From Castanea sativa (Eukaryota > Streptophyta > Magnoliopsida > Fagales > Fagaceae): DNA of 64,000 nt. Below the pieces are notes generated by a model, which saw nothing but the letters and a program-made list of their open reading frames with translations, had not been told where the DNA came from and did no database searches. How positions within the stretch are numbered: position 1 is the stretch's first letter; every line of letters starts with the position of its first letter. The stretch lies in the NCBI RefSeq assembly GCF_040712315.1, contig NC_134016.1, positions 4,317,501-4,381,500 on the forward strand, given 5' to 3'. The position numbers and the translations under genes were made by a program. Positions 23,240 to 34,808 of the stretch are shown one piece after another.

Positions 23240-23990
23240 TGTAAGTGCACAATTGCACCTGGACCCAAGAATAGTTACGGGCTCAGGCCCAATGAGCCTT
23301 AAACAATATGAATTTGTAGAGTGTGGGCTTGAAACCCAGGTTAGAAGTATGTGAGGATTAAATGACAAGCCCAAGATTGCCAACACTCGAAAAATAATGG
23401 AGAATATTGTAAATCAACCTCCTCGGACGTAATCCAAGAGTTGTTATTATCTTCTCTTTTCCCTTTTTTCCCTTTCCTTTTGATTACAAAGAAGTCTGTC
23501 CCCCTTTTCTGTTCTAGGTTGCCCCTTAAATATTCCTCTTTTTAATACTTTGTACACGTGTTGTCCTATCCCCCCCCTTAACCTAGATATTTCTTTTCTC
23601 AGTGCCTTTGAATAGTAACCAGAAGTTTCCCTTCCACTGTTCAGGTGCCACTTCCCCATTAATGCGGCCAGGGTGGTAGGTGCAGGATCTTTAATGTGGA
23701 GGTAGCAGCCTTTATCTTTGACATTTTTCCAACATTGGTGCTTCTAGGGCATTCAAGGGTTCACTCCCTTTAACCATTGGCCTTGACCGTGTCATTCCCT
23801 AACCTTTACCATGAAATCCCGGGTTCTCTGGCGTCCATCCGCAGAGAAATTCTCCCTCGGCTAGATCCTCGGATCCTCGGCGTATGGGCCGACCCATAAT
23901 ACTAACAAGTCCTAAACCCAAGAGCAGGTCGGCCTTCCTTAGCATGGCCCAACGGCCCATGTAACCATCAGATTCTTTTTACCCCCCACA
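23240..23990 (-). repeat. Gypsy 3' LTR
   Basis: 751 bp. In the element's sense direction it starts TGTGGGGGGTAAAAAG and ends ...CACTTACA. Related solo LTRs lie at 43173-43931 and, more distantly, 53408-54239. Confidence 0.95.
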
Positions 23991-24003
23991 ATAGCCCCTC
24001 AAA
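23991..24003 (-). promoter_or_regulatory. Gypsy polypurine tract
   Basis: Read on the minus strand this is TTGAGGGGCTAT immediately upstream of the 3' LTR, the expected position for plus-strand DNA priming. Confidence 0.6.
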
Positions 24004-24498
24004 ACTCTAATTTTCAACGTCCGAGGAGAAAAATAGGGTTTTGATCTGACGAGAACTCACTCCACACACTTTGTGAGTTACGACACGTGTGGAAATCGTT
24101 TCGCGTCCCAGAAGATGCCACTTGGCGGTTTTATTTTCAAAAACGCGCGCATTTATTACTGTAAGTTACACTTTGTCTTCCACGTTCAACGGTGAGATAG
24201 GCATCCAACGGTCCTCGTTCCTCCACGAAACTTTAGGCGGGACAACTATAATTTCGAGGCCGCCTTTTCGCACGTCGTGACGCTTCGGGAACCTGCGCTT
24301 TCATTTAATTCCTCAGGGGCTAATCCCATCAAAACATCAGCCATCATACCTTACCTGCAGAAAACTGTGGAAATTTGCACACCTTCAACCTTGTAAGTTC
24401 TTGCTCTTTCTATTCTTAACCTTTTTTCCTCGGTCTTTGTCCTCGGCTGTCACTACAAACATTCTCCCTCTTAGAGTTTAATCTCTTGTTCCTTTGTA

Positions 24499-27038
24499 AT
24501 GGGAAGATTCAAGTGTCTAGTTGATACCGCCGCTGGGATGGAGGGCTTTAGGGCCAAGTATCGTATTCCCAGCGACGTAGGTCTAAAGTATTGTCCGGCG
24601 GAAGCAGTGGCCGATTCTAGGAAAGAGGGAGAGGTTATCATCCCAACGATAGCCTTTATAGAGGGTGGGATGACCCTCCCAATGAAACTCGTAACTAGGG
24701 AGTATCTTCGCAACCACCGGTTGTGCCCCGACCAGTGCCTCCCAAACGTTTTTAGAGTTTTGGGTAGTGTCGATGCTCTAAATGAGCAAATGGGTCTGAA
24801 CCTCACTTGGCACGATGTCGTCTTTCTGTATGAGTCCCATAAACTTTCCAACGTAGGTTACTACATTAAGTCCCGTTCTAGTGTCGTTAGGTTAATCTCC
24901 TGTCTGCCCAAATCCAACAAAGGCATGAAGGACGACCACCTGATCGTCTCTGGGAACTGGCACGACGGCTTCCACTGCCCAGTTGAGTGGGGGGATCCAG
25001 GTGCGATGCCGTAGGATTAATCTCCCCACAACATAACTTCCTCTAACACACACAGAAATGCGTATTCATACTTACTTAAATTTACTAAATATCTGTGTGA
25101 ATCTGACCAGGTTTGTTTGTTTTGATGTTTTTTTTGCAGATAAGCAACACGTGCGTCCTCGTTTGAGCCACTGTAACGTCACAGATCTAAAACGAGTACT
25201 TCGCTCCGAGGTGTTCGTTAGCGAAGACTTACAACTCCGGGCTGCTCATCTCATTCTGGGGTACACTCCCATTTCCTCGGACTTCCAGGAGATAAAAAAC
25301 GCCATAGTTGCGGGTGACCGAAGACGAAGGAGGATAAACGTAGCTCGGCCCCACTTTCTGGACGACCGCGATCTCCCGGACGCTCCTCACACCGTTTTGT
25401 ACAACCAGCCTATAGCAGCAATTCCCCTCGCCGTGCACTCACAAGCAACTGTCGTTCCAGAAGAGCAGGTGTCTTCTTCGCATACACTTGACGACGAGAT
25501 AGATCAATTCCATTTCGAAGACACTGAGAGACCTCGCGGGAATCAGTTTGTTGTACTTTCTGACGAGGAGGAAGAAGCCACCGAGGCCTCTGGAATTGCA
25601 GGGTTTGTGGTTGCCCTACCCGAGGACGAATCTGAGGAAGATATGGGCAGGATGCAGGGTCTCCTAACCAATAGAGCTGTAAAGGTTGTGGAGAAAAAGA
25701 CGGGGACGTCCCAAGTTCCCCCATCTTTACCACCTCCCCCTCCTCCAGCTGAGCCAAAACTTCCAGCCGAGGATCCCAAGAAGAAGAGAAAGGGGGATAC
25801 CGAGGGGACGATCAATAAGGAACCCAAGAAACCACGACAACAACTCCCACTGGTCCAGCAGCAGAAGCTGGACAAAGGCAAGGGTAGGGCCCGCTCAGTT
25901 GAAAGCGGGGAAATTAGGGACGAGGCCGAAGTGCGCCGAGCACCGACCACTTGGTCCCCCGACCTAAGATTGGACGGCGCACCCATCTCCTGCCAGTCCA
26001 ATATAAGGGCGGTTCAACAAGGCCATGCCCACCACTTGGCCGAAGTGTTGGAGCGCCCTCTTCTATTGCCCAAGGACATGGAGACCTTGGAAAAAATGAG
26101 CCAGCCACAACTGTTCCTTTCTTTAAAAAGGGATTTAGCGCTGGTAATTTTACCTCTTTTTAGGAAGATTCCACTTTTAATAATATTCATAAGTTGTTTA
26201 CTATTCCTGATTCCATCATACTTTGTTGCAGGCCATTCAGGAGGTCTTTGTAGCCGAGAAATTTATAGAAGACACTCGGAAGAAGGCCAGGACTGAGCTA
26301 GAGATTAGGCTGGAGACTGAGAAGTCCTTGGGCACTGCTCTTGCTGAGAACGAGAAGCTTACCTCGGAGATGGCTGAGCTGAGGAGAGAGAAAAATGGGG
26401 TCGAGTCAAACTTGAAGACCATGAAGACCCAGATAGAAGGACAGCGCAAGCTCCTTCGCGAAAGAGATGAAGAGCTCTCCCAAGCTCAAAGGGAGTGCTC
26501 GGATCTGAAAGAGGAACTAGCGCTGATGAAGGAAGAAGCCAGCTCCTTCCAACTCTCTCTACAAGCTGCCAAGCAGGCGAGTTTCGAAGAAGGGGTAGCA
26601 ACCATAGAGGAGTAGCTGACAGAGGAGTTCGCGGCTTTATGCCGGGAATACTGTCAAAAAGTATGGGGGGAAGCTTTAAACGTAGCAGGAGTTCCTCTAT
26701 CTTCGGATCTGAGGAAGTCCGAGAACGTTTGGCTTCCCCTGGAAATACAGGAGATTGAAGAAGCTCCTGCTGCTACTCCTACCCCTGAGACAACTCTTCC
26801 TGCTCTTCCTCCCATGGTCCCGAAGCCAATTCCAGATCCTACAGAACCTTCGGGTTCCAATAAAGACAAGGAAGGAGACGGAGATGCCGAGAAGGGACTT
26901 AACCAAGCCATGGAATCCAATGTCCCTCCAACAAAAGAAGCAGACAAAGGAAAAAAGGTTCTGTCTCCTTTTGAGTTGGAGTTAAAAGAGACAGAGGGAA
27001 CCAGCACTTCTCAGCAAGATCCTCCTCCAAAAGCTTAG
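24499..27038 (+). pseudogene. Antisense three-exon ORF of the Tat element
   Basis: Opposite in strand to gag-pol. Exon 1 is 24499-25000, exon 2 25140-26143 and exon 3 26232-27038. The introns (139 and 88 bp) have GT...AG ends with T-rich acceptors (TTTTTTTTGCAG, TTTGTTGCAG), and splicing keeps one frame throughout: exon lengths 502 and 1004 sum to a multiple of three. The product would be about 770 residues. Its N-terminus (GMEGFRAKYRIPSDVGL, EGGMTLPMKLVTREYL, LCPDQCLPNVFRVL) resembles the 'putative gypsy-type transposon' (Transposase_28/PMD-like) domain. The middle is acidic and Pro/Lys-rich. Exon 3 is a long coiled coil (RKKARTELEIRLETEK onward) with a Pro/Glu tail. One in-frame TAG at 26613-26615 breaks it. 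Function unknown. Confidence 0.75.
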
Positions 27039-27519
27039 GACTTAGCTTAGGGCTTCTTTTTCTCCATGTTCAGCCTTTATATGTAATGCATACCCAAATG
27101 ATTAAAGAAGAACAACTTTATTTGATTTTTACCTGTGTTGCATCTGTTTTTACTTCATTCTTTTTATATTTATCGCAAAAGTTTCCCATTAATACATAAC
27201 AAAAGTTTCTCAAAGTAAACAAATCTAACTCCAAGGATTGCACAATCATAACTTCCACATAATCATACGCACATTATTAAAGATTTTAATAGAAGGTGAT
27301 ATGGTTGAAATATTTAAACAATGCCTTTGATTAAGAAAGAAGAGAAGATCTTGTATAAAGATTAAACCCTTGTAATGTACAGCATCTTTTCTAGTAGGAT
27401 GTAAGATCCGAGGACCATTCCTTACACAAATTTGCTTAACACTTAAAGATATAAAACTTAAGATCCAAGTTAATAAACAGCAATGCATTAACACGCAGAC
27501 ATAATAAGAAGTTAACTTT
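27039..27519. other. Tat element non-coding interval
   Basis: Between the antisense ORF stop and the tandem array. Probably the 3' untranslated region of the antisense transcript. The small minus-strand frame here has no recognisable domain. Confidence 0.5.
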
Positions 27520-28045
27520 GATCAAAGTCGTGGTCCGAAGATAAGACTTAACCCATTTTTCGTTTGATTCTTAAAAATTGTAACTTCAAATGTTAATTTT
27601 CCCAAAGCAGGAGGTCCGAAGACCCGGCATAACCAAGGTTCTGTTTAACAAATGACAAGACATCAATTTCCACAAGGTTTGTGGTCCGAGGACTGCATTT
27701 AACCAAGTTTCTATTTGATTCTTAAAAGTGATAACTTCAAATGTTAATTTTCCCAAAGCAGGAGGTCCGAAGACCCGGCATAACTAAGGTTTTGTTTAAC
27801 AAATGACAAGACATCAATTTCCACAAGGTTTGTGGTCCGAGGACTGCACTTAACCAAGTTTCTGTTTGATTCTTAAAAGTGATAACTTCAAATGTTAATT
27901 TTCCCAAAGCAGGAGGTCCGAAGACCCGGCATAACTAAGGTTCTGTTTAACAAATGACAAGACATCAATTTCCACAAGGTTTGTGGTTCGAGGACTGCAC
28001 TTAACCAAGTTTCTGTTTGATTCTTAAAAGTGATAACTTCAAATA
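27520..28045. repeat. 151-bp tandem repeat array in Tat element
   Basis: About 3.3 units with period 151: GGAGGTCCGAAGACCCGGC starts at 27610, 27761 and 27912. Each unit also contains GTGGTCCGAGGACTGCA. Units 2 and 3 are nearly identical. It lies between the integrase end and the antisense ORF. Tat/Ogre-type elements are known to carry such arrays in this region, which can seed satellite DNA. Confidence 0.95.
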
Positions 28046-28094
28046 ACAGAGCTACTCATGACTTTGGAATATCAACTGACAAAAGCACATTTCA

Positions 28095-29552
28095 TTAATA
28101 ATAATACCTTCTAAGATTATTTACATTCCATGGACGTGGTACAATTCTTTCGTCTAGGTCAGCTAGCCTATACGACCCTATGCCTGCTACTGAAACAATA
28201 CGATAGGGGCCTTCCCAGTTGGGTCCTAGCTTACCCCAAGCTGGGTTCTTAGAAGTGCCTACAACTTTCCTTAGTACAAGATCACCTGGCGCAAGTGGTC
28301 TTAGTTTCACGTGGGCATCATATCCTCGTTTTAGCTTCTGTTGATAATAAGCCATTTGGACCATAGCTGCCTCACGCCGTTCCTCAAGTAAATCAAGATC
28401 TTTTCCTAGGAGTTCCTTGTTATTCTCTGAGCTAAAAGAACTCGTCTTTAAAGTAGGAAAACCAGATTCCAGTGGTATCACCGCCTCGGCTCCATAAGTC
28501 ATAACGAATGGCGTTTCTCCAGTGGACCTGCGCGGTGTGGTCCGATACGTCCACAGGACATGGGGGAGTTCTTCTACCCATCTGCCTTTCGCATCGTCCA
28601 ACCTCTTCTTGAGCCCGTTGACTATGACCTTGTTAACGGCCTTGGCTTGCCCATTTCCCCGAGGATAAGTTGGGGTAGAGTATCTATTTGTGATACCCAT
28701 GTCACCACAATATTGCCTAAAGGTGTTGCTGTCAAATTGAACGCCATTGTCTGAGACAAGTGTATGTGGTATACCGAATCTAGTGACAATATTTTTCCAT
28801 ATAAATTTCTTGGAATCAACATCTCGGTTATTGGCTAAGGGCTCAGCTTCAACCCATTTAGTGAAGTAGTCTGTCCCTACGAGCAGCCATCTTTTGTTTC
28901 CAGCAGCTCTCGGAAATGGCCCTACAATGTCCAAGCCCCATTGTGCGAAAGGCCAAGGGCTGGAGAGAGGGTTGAGAACCCCTCCAGGTTGGTGAATATT
29001 AGGGGCGAACCTCTGACATTGATCACATTTTCTGGCATAGTCCTGAGCCTCCCTCTGCATATTGGGCCACCAATAACCCTGAGTCAAGGCTCTATGGGCT
29101 AAGGACCTTCCCCCAGTGTGGCTCCCACAAATTCCCTCATGCAGTTCCTCCAGCAATGTTTGTGTTGATTCAGGGTGCACACATAACAAATACGGTCCTG
29201 AAAAGGATCGTTTGTATAGCTTCTGGTCCTCGGACAACCAGAAACGCGGCGCCTTTCGACGTACCTTTTCTGCTTCCGCCTTGTCCTCGGGAAGGATGTC
29301 ATTCTTAAGAAAAGATACGATCGAGTCCATCCAGCTAGGACCAGGCCTTATTAGATGGATGCGAGGCGCGTTAGCAGTTACAAGAGAAGGTTCTACCAAA
29401 TCCTGAACGAGGATAACCCTTGGTAAACCTTGAGCCGAGGATGTTGCCAACGTAGCCAAGGAATCTGTATGAGTGTTTCCACTCCTAGAAACGTGAGCTA
29501 AGGCAAAGGAGTCGAATTCAGCCTGCTGGCGTTTGACCTGGGCCAAATATTC
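28095..29552 (-). pseudogene. Gypsy integrase (catalytic Glu replaced)
   Basis: Open frame of 483 residues starting just after the in-frame TAG at 29553-29555. The H-H-C-C zinc motif is visible (HEGICGSH... and CDQCQRF), then the core: GLDIVGPF (first Asp), LVSDNGVQFD (second Asp). The third catalytic residue should be Glu in the GNGQAE motif, but the sequence is GNGQAKAVNK (Lys, codon at 28641-28643). The C-terminal GPYRIVSV...GSYRLADLDE is the gypsy integrase tail. No chromodomain is seen, as expected for Tat. The Glu-to-Lys change (G to A) should abolish strand transfer even if the stop were absent. Confidence 0.9.
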
Positions 29553-30195
29553 CTACATTCTGGGGTCTCTAGCCTCCATGGTCCCCATGACTTGGCCGAC
29601 CACTAACTGAGAGTCTGAGAACACATGGATTTCCTTGCCACCCATCTTATGTACCATCTGCATGCCTACTAAGACTGCTTCATACTCGGCCTCATTGTTA
29701 GTAGCCGAGAAGGCCAATCTCAAAGATTTTTCGAAGACAATTCCTTCAGGGGACATTAGAACAAGTCCAACACCAGACCCTTTTTGATTAGCAGCCCCAT
29801 CCACATAAACTCTCCAAGCCGAGGGCAATACGGCCGTGATCACACCAACTGATTTTTCACCCATGTGTGCTTCTTTCGAAGTTTCTTCTAACAATGGTTC
29901 GGTAAACTCTGCCACCAAATCAGCGAGGACCTGACCCTTTACCGAGGTGCGAGGCTTGTATTTAACATCAAAGGCTCCCAAAATAGTTCCTCATTTTGCC
30001 ACCCTGCCAGAATAATCAGCATTACGCAACACAGCCTTGAGAGGCAACTGGGTTAGAACAACCACAGTATGAGATTGGAAATAATGAGGAAGTTTGCGCG
30101 TGGCGTGGACTACAGCCAGAAGCGCTTTTTCCAAGGGCAGATAGCGCACCTCGGCCTCATTCAAGGACTTACTAACGTAGTAGATCGGTCTTTGA
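29553..30195 (-). pseudogene. Gypsy RNase H region incl. archaeal-like RNase H
   Basis: Sense direction from ~30195: an open stretch with the end of the RT-linked RNase H (PIYYVSKSLNEAEVRY), a TGA at 29991-29993 where Trp is normal, then a 142-residue frame with WRVYVDGAANQKGSGVG, SATNNEAEYEAVLVG and VFSDSQLVVGQV. These carry the D-E-D catalytic set of the second, archaeal-like RNase H that marks Tat elements. The frame ends in TAG (29553-29555) in place of a Gln codon and then reads straight on into integrase. Confidence 0.9.
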
Positions 30196-31378
30196 CTCCG
30201 CTTTCACTCCTTATAAGGACTAAGCTCACCGCGTGGACAGCCACGGCCAGATAAGCGAACAAAACCTCGTCCACCTCAGGGCGAGACAAAATGGGTGGGC
30301 GAGAAAGACATTGCTTAAGCTGTTGGAAAACTAACTCGCAGTCCTCGGTCCATTGAAACCCTTTCCACTTGTTCAACAACTGAAAGAAAGGACGGCACCA
30401 GTCAGCTGACCGAGAGATAAATCTATTCAACGCAGCAATCATTCCGGTCAATTTCTGAATCTCTTTTGGGTTCCGAGGCGGCTGCGAATTCTGAGTAGCC
30501 TTAACCTGCACTGGGTTTACCTCTATACCCCTATAAGTAATCATATATCCCAAGAACTTTCCAGACCCCACGCCAAAAGAACACTTGGAGGCGTTAAGGC
30601 GCAACTTATACTTCCTTAGCATTTGGAAGGTGTCGGCCAGATCTGTCATGTGTGAAGGTACTGTCTTACTCTTCACCACCATATCATCCACGTATACTTC
30701 TATGGTTTTCCCCAGTTGCTGTTCAAACATTCGGGTCATCATTCTTTGATAAGTAGCCCCAGTATTTTTTAACCCAAATGGCATGACCTTATAATGATAG
30801 TTCCCGGTTGGAGTAATGAAAGCAGTCTTCTCCTGATCCTCTAACGCCAAGGGAATTTGGTGGTAACCCTGGAAGGCGTCCAAGAAACTCATCCGAGGAT
30901 GTCCGACAGTAGCATCTACCAGTTGATCAATCCGTGGCATTGGGAACGAATCTTTAGGACAGGCCTTGTTCAGATCAGTAAAGTCCACACATACTCTCCA
31001 TTTGCCGTTCTTCTTTTTAACAACAACAGTATGAGCCAACCATTCAGGGTAGAAAACTTCTTTGATAGCCCCCGCCCTTTTGAGTTTAAGAACCTCTTCT
31101 TTCACAGCCTCAGAATGTTCCCGAGAAGATCGCCGAGGTGGCTGCCTCCTTGGAACAATGGCAGGATTGACGTTTAAACGATGACAAATGAAGCTCGGAT
31201 CTACGCCTGGAGCCTCATAGGGGTCCCATGCAAAGACATCTATATTATCCTTCAGAAATTCCAACAATTCCATCTTCTCTTGGTGTGGCAAGAGTATGCC
31301 AACTTGGAAGAACCTCTCTGGATCATCTGCTATTACAAACCTCTCTAACTCCTCACAAACAACCTCATCTCCTGCCAT
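30161..31378 (-). pseudogene. Gypsy reverse transcriptase
   Basis: Frame of 405 residues with all RT blocks: KKKNGKWRVCVDFTDLNKAC, FPMPRIDQLVDATVGH, MSFLDAFQGYHQIPL, KVMPFGLKNTGATYQ, the catalytic YVDDMVVKS, and FLGYMITYRGIEVNP. It then enters the first RNase H (NKWKGFQWTEDCE, PILSRPEVDE). A one-base shift near 30195 breaks the join to the rest of RNase H. The catalytic YVDD is intact. Upstream, a TAG lies near 31415, just before the first ATG of this frame. Confidence 0.93.
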
Positions 31379-31401
31379 CGTTCCAGGTGCCTCCAGAGCT
31401 G

Positions 31402-32050
31402 TTAATTGCTATGACTCCTGGATGGGCAAAGTTGATGACTCAATTTCGGCGGACGAAGCACCGCGGCCGATATGCATTGCACGCCACTGCACAGGCTGCC
31501 GAGGATTTCCTCAACATGCTCCCCGAGGGAATTTAACCTTAACGTGCAAGGTAGAGGAGACGGCTCCCAAAGCGTGCAGCCATGGCCTGGCGAGGATGGC
31601 TGTATATGGAGAGTACGCGTCAACCACAATGAAATCCACCTCAACCGTTTCTGTGCCGGATTGAACGAGTAAACGGATCTGTCCCTTCGGCACAACGGCT
31701 CTCCCTTCGAAGCTTATAAGTGGGGAGTCATAAGGAGTTAGATCTTCCAACTCCAACCTTAGCCCCTTAAATAGATCAGGGTACATGATATCTGCACCGC
31801 TGTCCTGATCTATCATCACCCTCCTCACATCATAATTCCCTATCCTGAGGGTAACCACAAGAGCATCGTCATGGGGCTGGATAGTCCCTACTTTATCCTC
31901 CTCAGAGAAACCCAAGACGGGTGAAGTGCCCTTCAATCTCTTCGGCCTGCTACCCACATCCTCGGCCTGAGGATGGGAAACCGCCATCACCCTAGTGGGA
32001 CCTGAGCCGGTCCTACCAGGTGCAGCGAAAATAACATTAATTGTTCCCAA
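31402..32050 (-). pseudogene. Gypsy aspartic protease
   Basis: Frame of 179 residues (32050-31511) with VVTLRIGNYDVRRVMIDQDS, GADIMYPDLFKGL, TPYDSPLISFEGR, VDFIVVDAYSPYTAILARPW and STLHVKVKFP. This is the retropepsin fold with a D-S-G active site. A frameshift near 31525 diverts the end; the linker to RT continues in another frame (EHVEEILGSL...) down to 31402. Confidence 0.9.
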
Positions 32051-32311
32051 TGCTGGCCGCGATGAATGGTTCCTCTGGTTGTCTGAACCAACTTGACTGA
32101 CCTCGCCGTGGCCGACACAAGTCTTGCTTCAACTTTCCTCACCGACGAGCCGCTCTAGATGGTTCCACGTGTCCGACGGTTCTCGGTAGTGTGGCCCACA
32201 TCCCCGATGGCTTGACAAAGAGGTTTTGGTTTCTTTTCGCGGGGTCCCCCGCCATCTTACTTCCGGCCATCGAAGAAGGGCTCTTTACGAACTTTCTCTA
32301 GTAAGCGATGC

Positions 32312-33401
32312 TCACGGTTCTCGGAACACGCGGTGTTGACGGCAGGTCCGAGCCGGATTGCCCGAAGTAATCCCTCCTCGGCTTGTTGTTGTGGTATACG
32401 TCTCCGACCCAAAATCCCTTCTCTCCTGCGGGATAACCTTCTCCTTTCCCTTCCCCTGCTGCTGGTCTTCCTCTACCCTCTTGTACTCATCAATACGATC
32501 CATAAGGCGGCGTACGCTGCGGACGGGTTTTTTCGTCAAAGACTTTCTTAGGTCGTGGTCAGTAGGAAGACCTACCTTAAAGGTATTAAGCGCCACCTCA
32601 TCAAAGTCTCCATCTATCTCGTTAAACATCTCCCAGTATCGGTCGGAGTATGCTTTCAGTGTCTCCCCTTCCTTCATGGCCATGGATAGCAGCGAGTCCA
32701 ATGGCCGAGGGACTCTGCTACACGTAATGAACCGCGAAGCGAATGCCCTAGTTAGCACCCCAAACGAGCCTACGACCGATTTGAGACCGTTAAACCATCT
32801 CATAGCCACGGGTCCCAAGCCGGAGGGGAAAACTTTACACATCGAGTCTCGTTGTGAGAGTGCACGCCATCCTCGGTTGAAGTGACTCACGTGCTCCACC
32901 GGATCGAGTCGGCCATTATAGATGGTAAAGGTGGGTGGGGTGAACCTCCCGAAGCCTCCTCTCAATCCTCCGTGAAAACGGAGATTTAGAGAGTTGGTGC
33001 AACGCCCTACTCATGGTATCATTGCCTAAGCCCCTAGAACGAAGCTTCTTACGTCTGTGGGTTGGCTGGTCGTCCTCCTCACCGGAGGATGTTGCACTGG
33101 TGGGGGAGCGCGACCTTGAACTTTAGCCACTTTCCCTACCCTTCTCCGAGGAAGAATTAGACGAGGACGGTGAAAACTTACGTTTAGCACGGCGTAACTT
33201 TCTCTTCAAACGATTGATTTCCTTCTGCATGGATTTAGAACCCTCCTCGTGGGTGGTGCTACCCCCGCCATGAGTATGGCTAGCGCCTGGGTATTCTGTA
33301 TGGACACTCCCTTCACGATCCCTTCGACGTTCAAGACCTTCGAACTGATCTTCCAGTTGTGATCCCTGTGACTCTGCATGGTGAGAGCCTAAGCCTGCCA
33401 T
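32312..33401 (-). pseudogene. Gypsy gag (broken)
   Basis: Starts MAGLGSHHAESQG at 33401, shortly after the primer-binding site. It runs through a basic coiled-coil segment (MQKEINRLKRKLRRAKRKF), meets TAA at 33123-33125, continues in the same frame (SSRSRSPTSATSSGEEDD), and shifts frame near 32965. It then shows the capsid-type Retrotrans_gag core: FTIYNGRLDPVEHVSHF, CKVFPSGLGPVAMRWFNGL, EGETLKAYSDRYWEMFNEI and FKVGLPTDHDLRKSL. No intact zinc knuckle was found in 32051-32311, where the frame is lost again. Confidence 0.88.
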
Positions 33402-33429
33402 AATATCCCTGCCTCTTCTAGACTAGATT

Positions 33430-33445
33430 CCCACAGACGGCGCCA
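33430..33445 (-). promoter_or_regulatory. Gypsy primer-binding site
   Basis: Minus-strand TGGCGCCGTCTGTGGG starts two bases after the 5' LTR end. TGGCGCC... sites are common in Tat and Athila elements; which tRNA primes was not determined. Confidence 0.8.
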
Positions 33446-33447
33446 AT

Positions 33448-34197
33448 TGTAAGTGCACAATTGCACCTGGACCCAAGAATAGTTACGGGCTCAGGCCCAA
33501 TTAGCCTTAAACAATATGAATTTGTAGAGTGTGGGCGTGAAACCCAGGTTAGAAGTATGTGAGGATTAAATGACAAGCCCAAGATTGCCAACACTCGAAA
33601 AATAATGGAGAATATTGTAAATCAACCTCCTCGGACGTAATCCAAGAGTTGTTATTATCTTCTCTTTTCCCTTTTTTCCCTTTCCTTTTGATTACAAAGA
33701 AGTCCGTCCCCCTTTTCTGTTCTAGGTTGCCCCTTAAATACTCCTCTTTTTAATACTTTGTACACGTGTTGTCCTATCCCCCCCTTAACCTAGATATTTC
33801 TTTTCTCAGTGCCTTTGAATAGTAACCAGAAGTTTCCCTTCCACTGTTCAGGTGTCACTTCCCCATTAATGCGGCCAGGGTGGTAGGTGCAGGATCTTTA
33901 ATGTAGAGGTAGCAGCCTTTATCTTTGACATTTTTCCAACATTGGTGCTTCTAGGGCATTCAAGGGTTCACCCCCTTTAACCATTGGCCTTGACCGTGTC
34001 ATTCCCTAACCTTTACCATGAAATCCCGGGTTCTCTGGCGTCCATCCGCAGAGAAATTCACCCTCGGCTAGATCCTCGGATCCTCGGCGTATGGGCCGAC
34101 CCATAATACTAACAAGTCCTAAACCCAAGAGCAGGTCGGCCTTCCTTAGCATGGCCCAACGGCCCATGTAACCATTAGAGTCTTTTTACCCCCCACA
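33448..34197 (-). repeat. Gypsy 5' LTR
   Basis: 750 bp, TG...CA, partner of 23240-23990. It carries the promoter for gag-pol in the minus direction. I could not single out a convincing TATA box. Confidence 0.95.
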
Positions 34198-34202
34198 TTA
34201 AC

Positions 34203-34808
34203 CATGAGTTAAAATGAAACAATTAAAGTGAATTTGTAATTGTATCAATGCTTCAATAAATAAGTACACATATACCATATCAAATCTAATCATAAAATAA
34301 TATATCATAAACAATAGTAAATTCCTTATGGTCTAGGATAAGCTATATGCAAAGAAAGCTGTATTGCAACTTACCTATTTAGCAAAGAGGTTCTGAGACA
34401 GATTAAAAAGTCAGGTTTGCTATTCACTACTTTGTATTTAAAACAGTGTGCAGCATCCCTACAAACTACTTATGGAGGCATAAAGCGACCACAAGAGTAG
34501 TTACCAGTTCCAGTATCCCTAAACCGCTCTGGGTAACTTTTTTTTTTTAATTTAACAATAACAATAACTTAATTGGATTACCTAAACCACTATCAAAATT
34601 AAATATAAATTAAAATAATATAACAATTGTGTAAAACGTAAACCACAAAACACATATGACATACAAAATTAAATACAAAACCTATACACAGCTGTCAAAA
34701 CAGTAGATAGTGTCATAGTCCTATTATCATTTATCAAAACTAAATATAAAATATTATAATAGATGCAAGTTGTAAACCACAACAAACCAATAGAAGGTTG
34801 TAGAAGAT
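34203..34808. other. CACTA interior, probably transposase intron or 3' region
   Basis: AT-rich, without an ORF, between the gypsy insertion and the transposase exon ending at 34809. Confidence 0.5.

Larger units (their letters stand above)
23240..34197 (-). mobile_element. Full-length Ty3/gypsy element, Tat lineage
   Basis: 10,958 bp with LTRs of 751 and 750 bp that begin TG and end CA, flanked by an exact 5-bp duplication TTAAC (23235-23239 and 34198-34202). By eye the LTRs differ by 10 substitutions and one C-run indel (about 98.7 percent identity), so insertion is recent. The coding direction is minus: gag, protease, RT, an RNase H of the archaeal-like type, and integrase, from 33401 down to 28095. 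An antisense ORF and a tandem array lie between integrase and the 3' LTR. Extra ORFs in that place, often antisense, are known for the Tat lineage. gag-pol has multiple frameshifts and stops, so this copy needed help to move or has decayed since. Confidence 0.95.

Noticed and set aside
25543..26001. Long minus-strand ORFs opposite the antisense Tat ORF
   Set aside because: Ser/Gly-rich shadows of the acidic and Pro-rich coding exon on the other strand.
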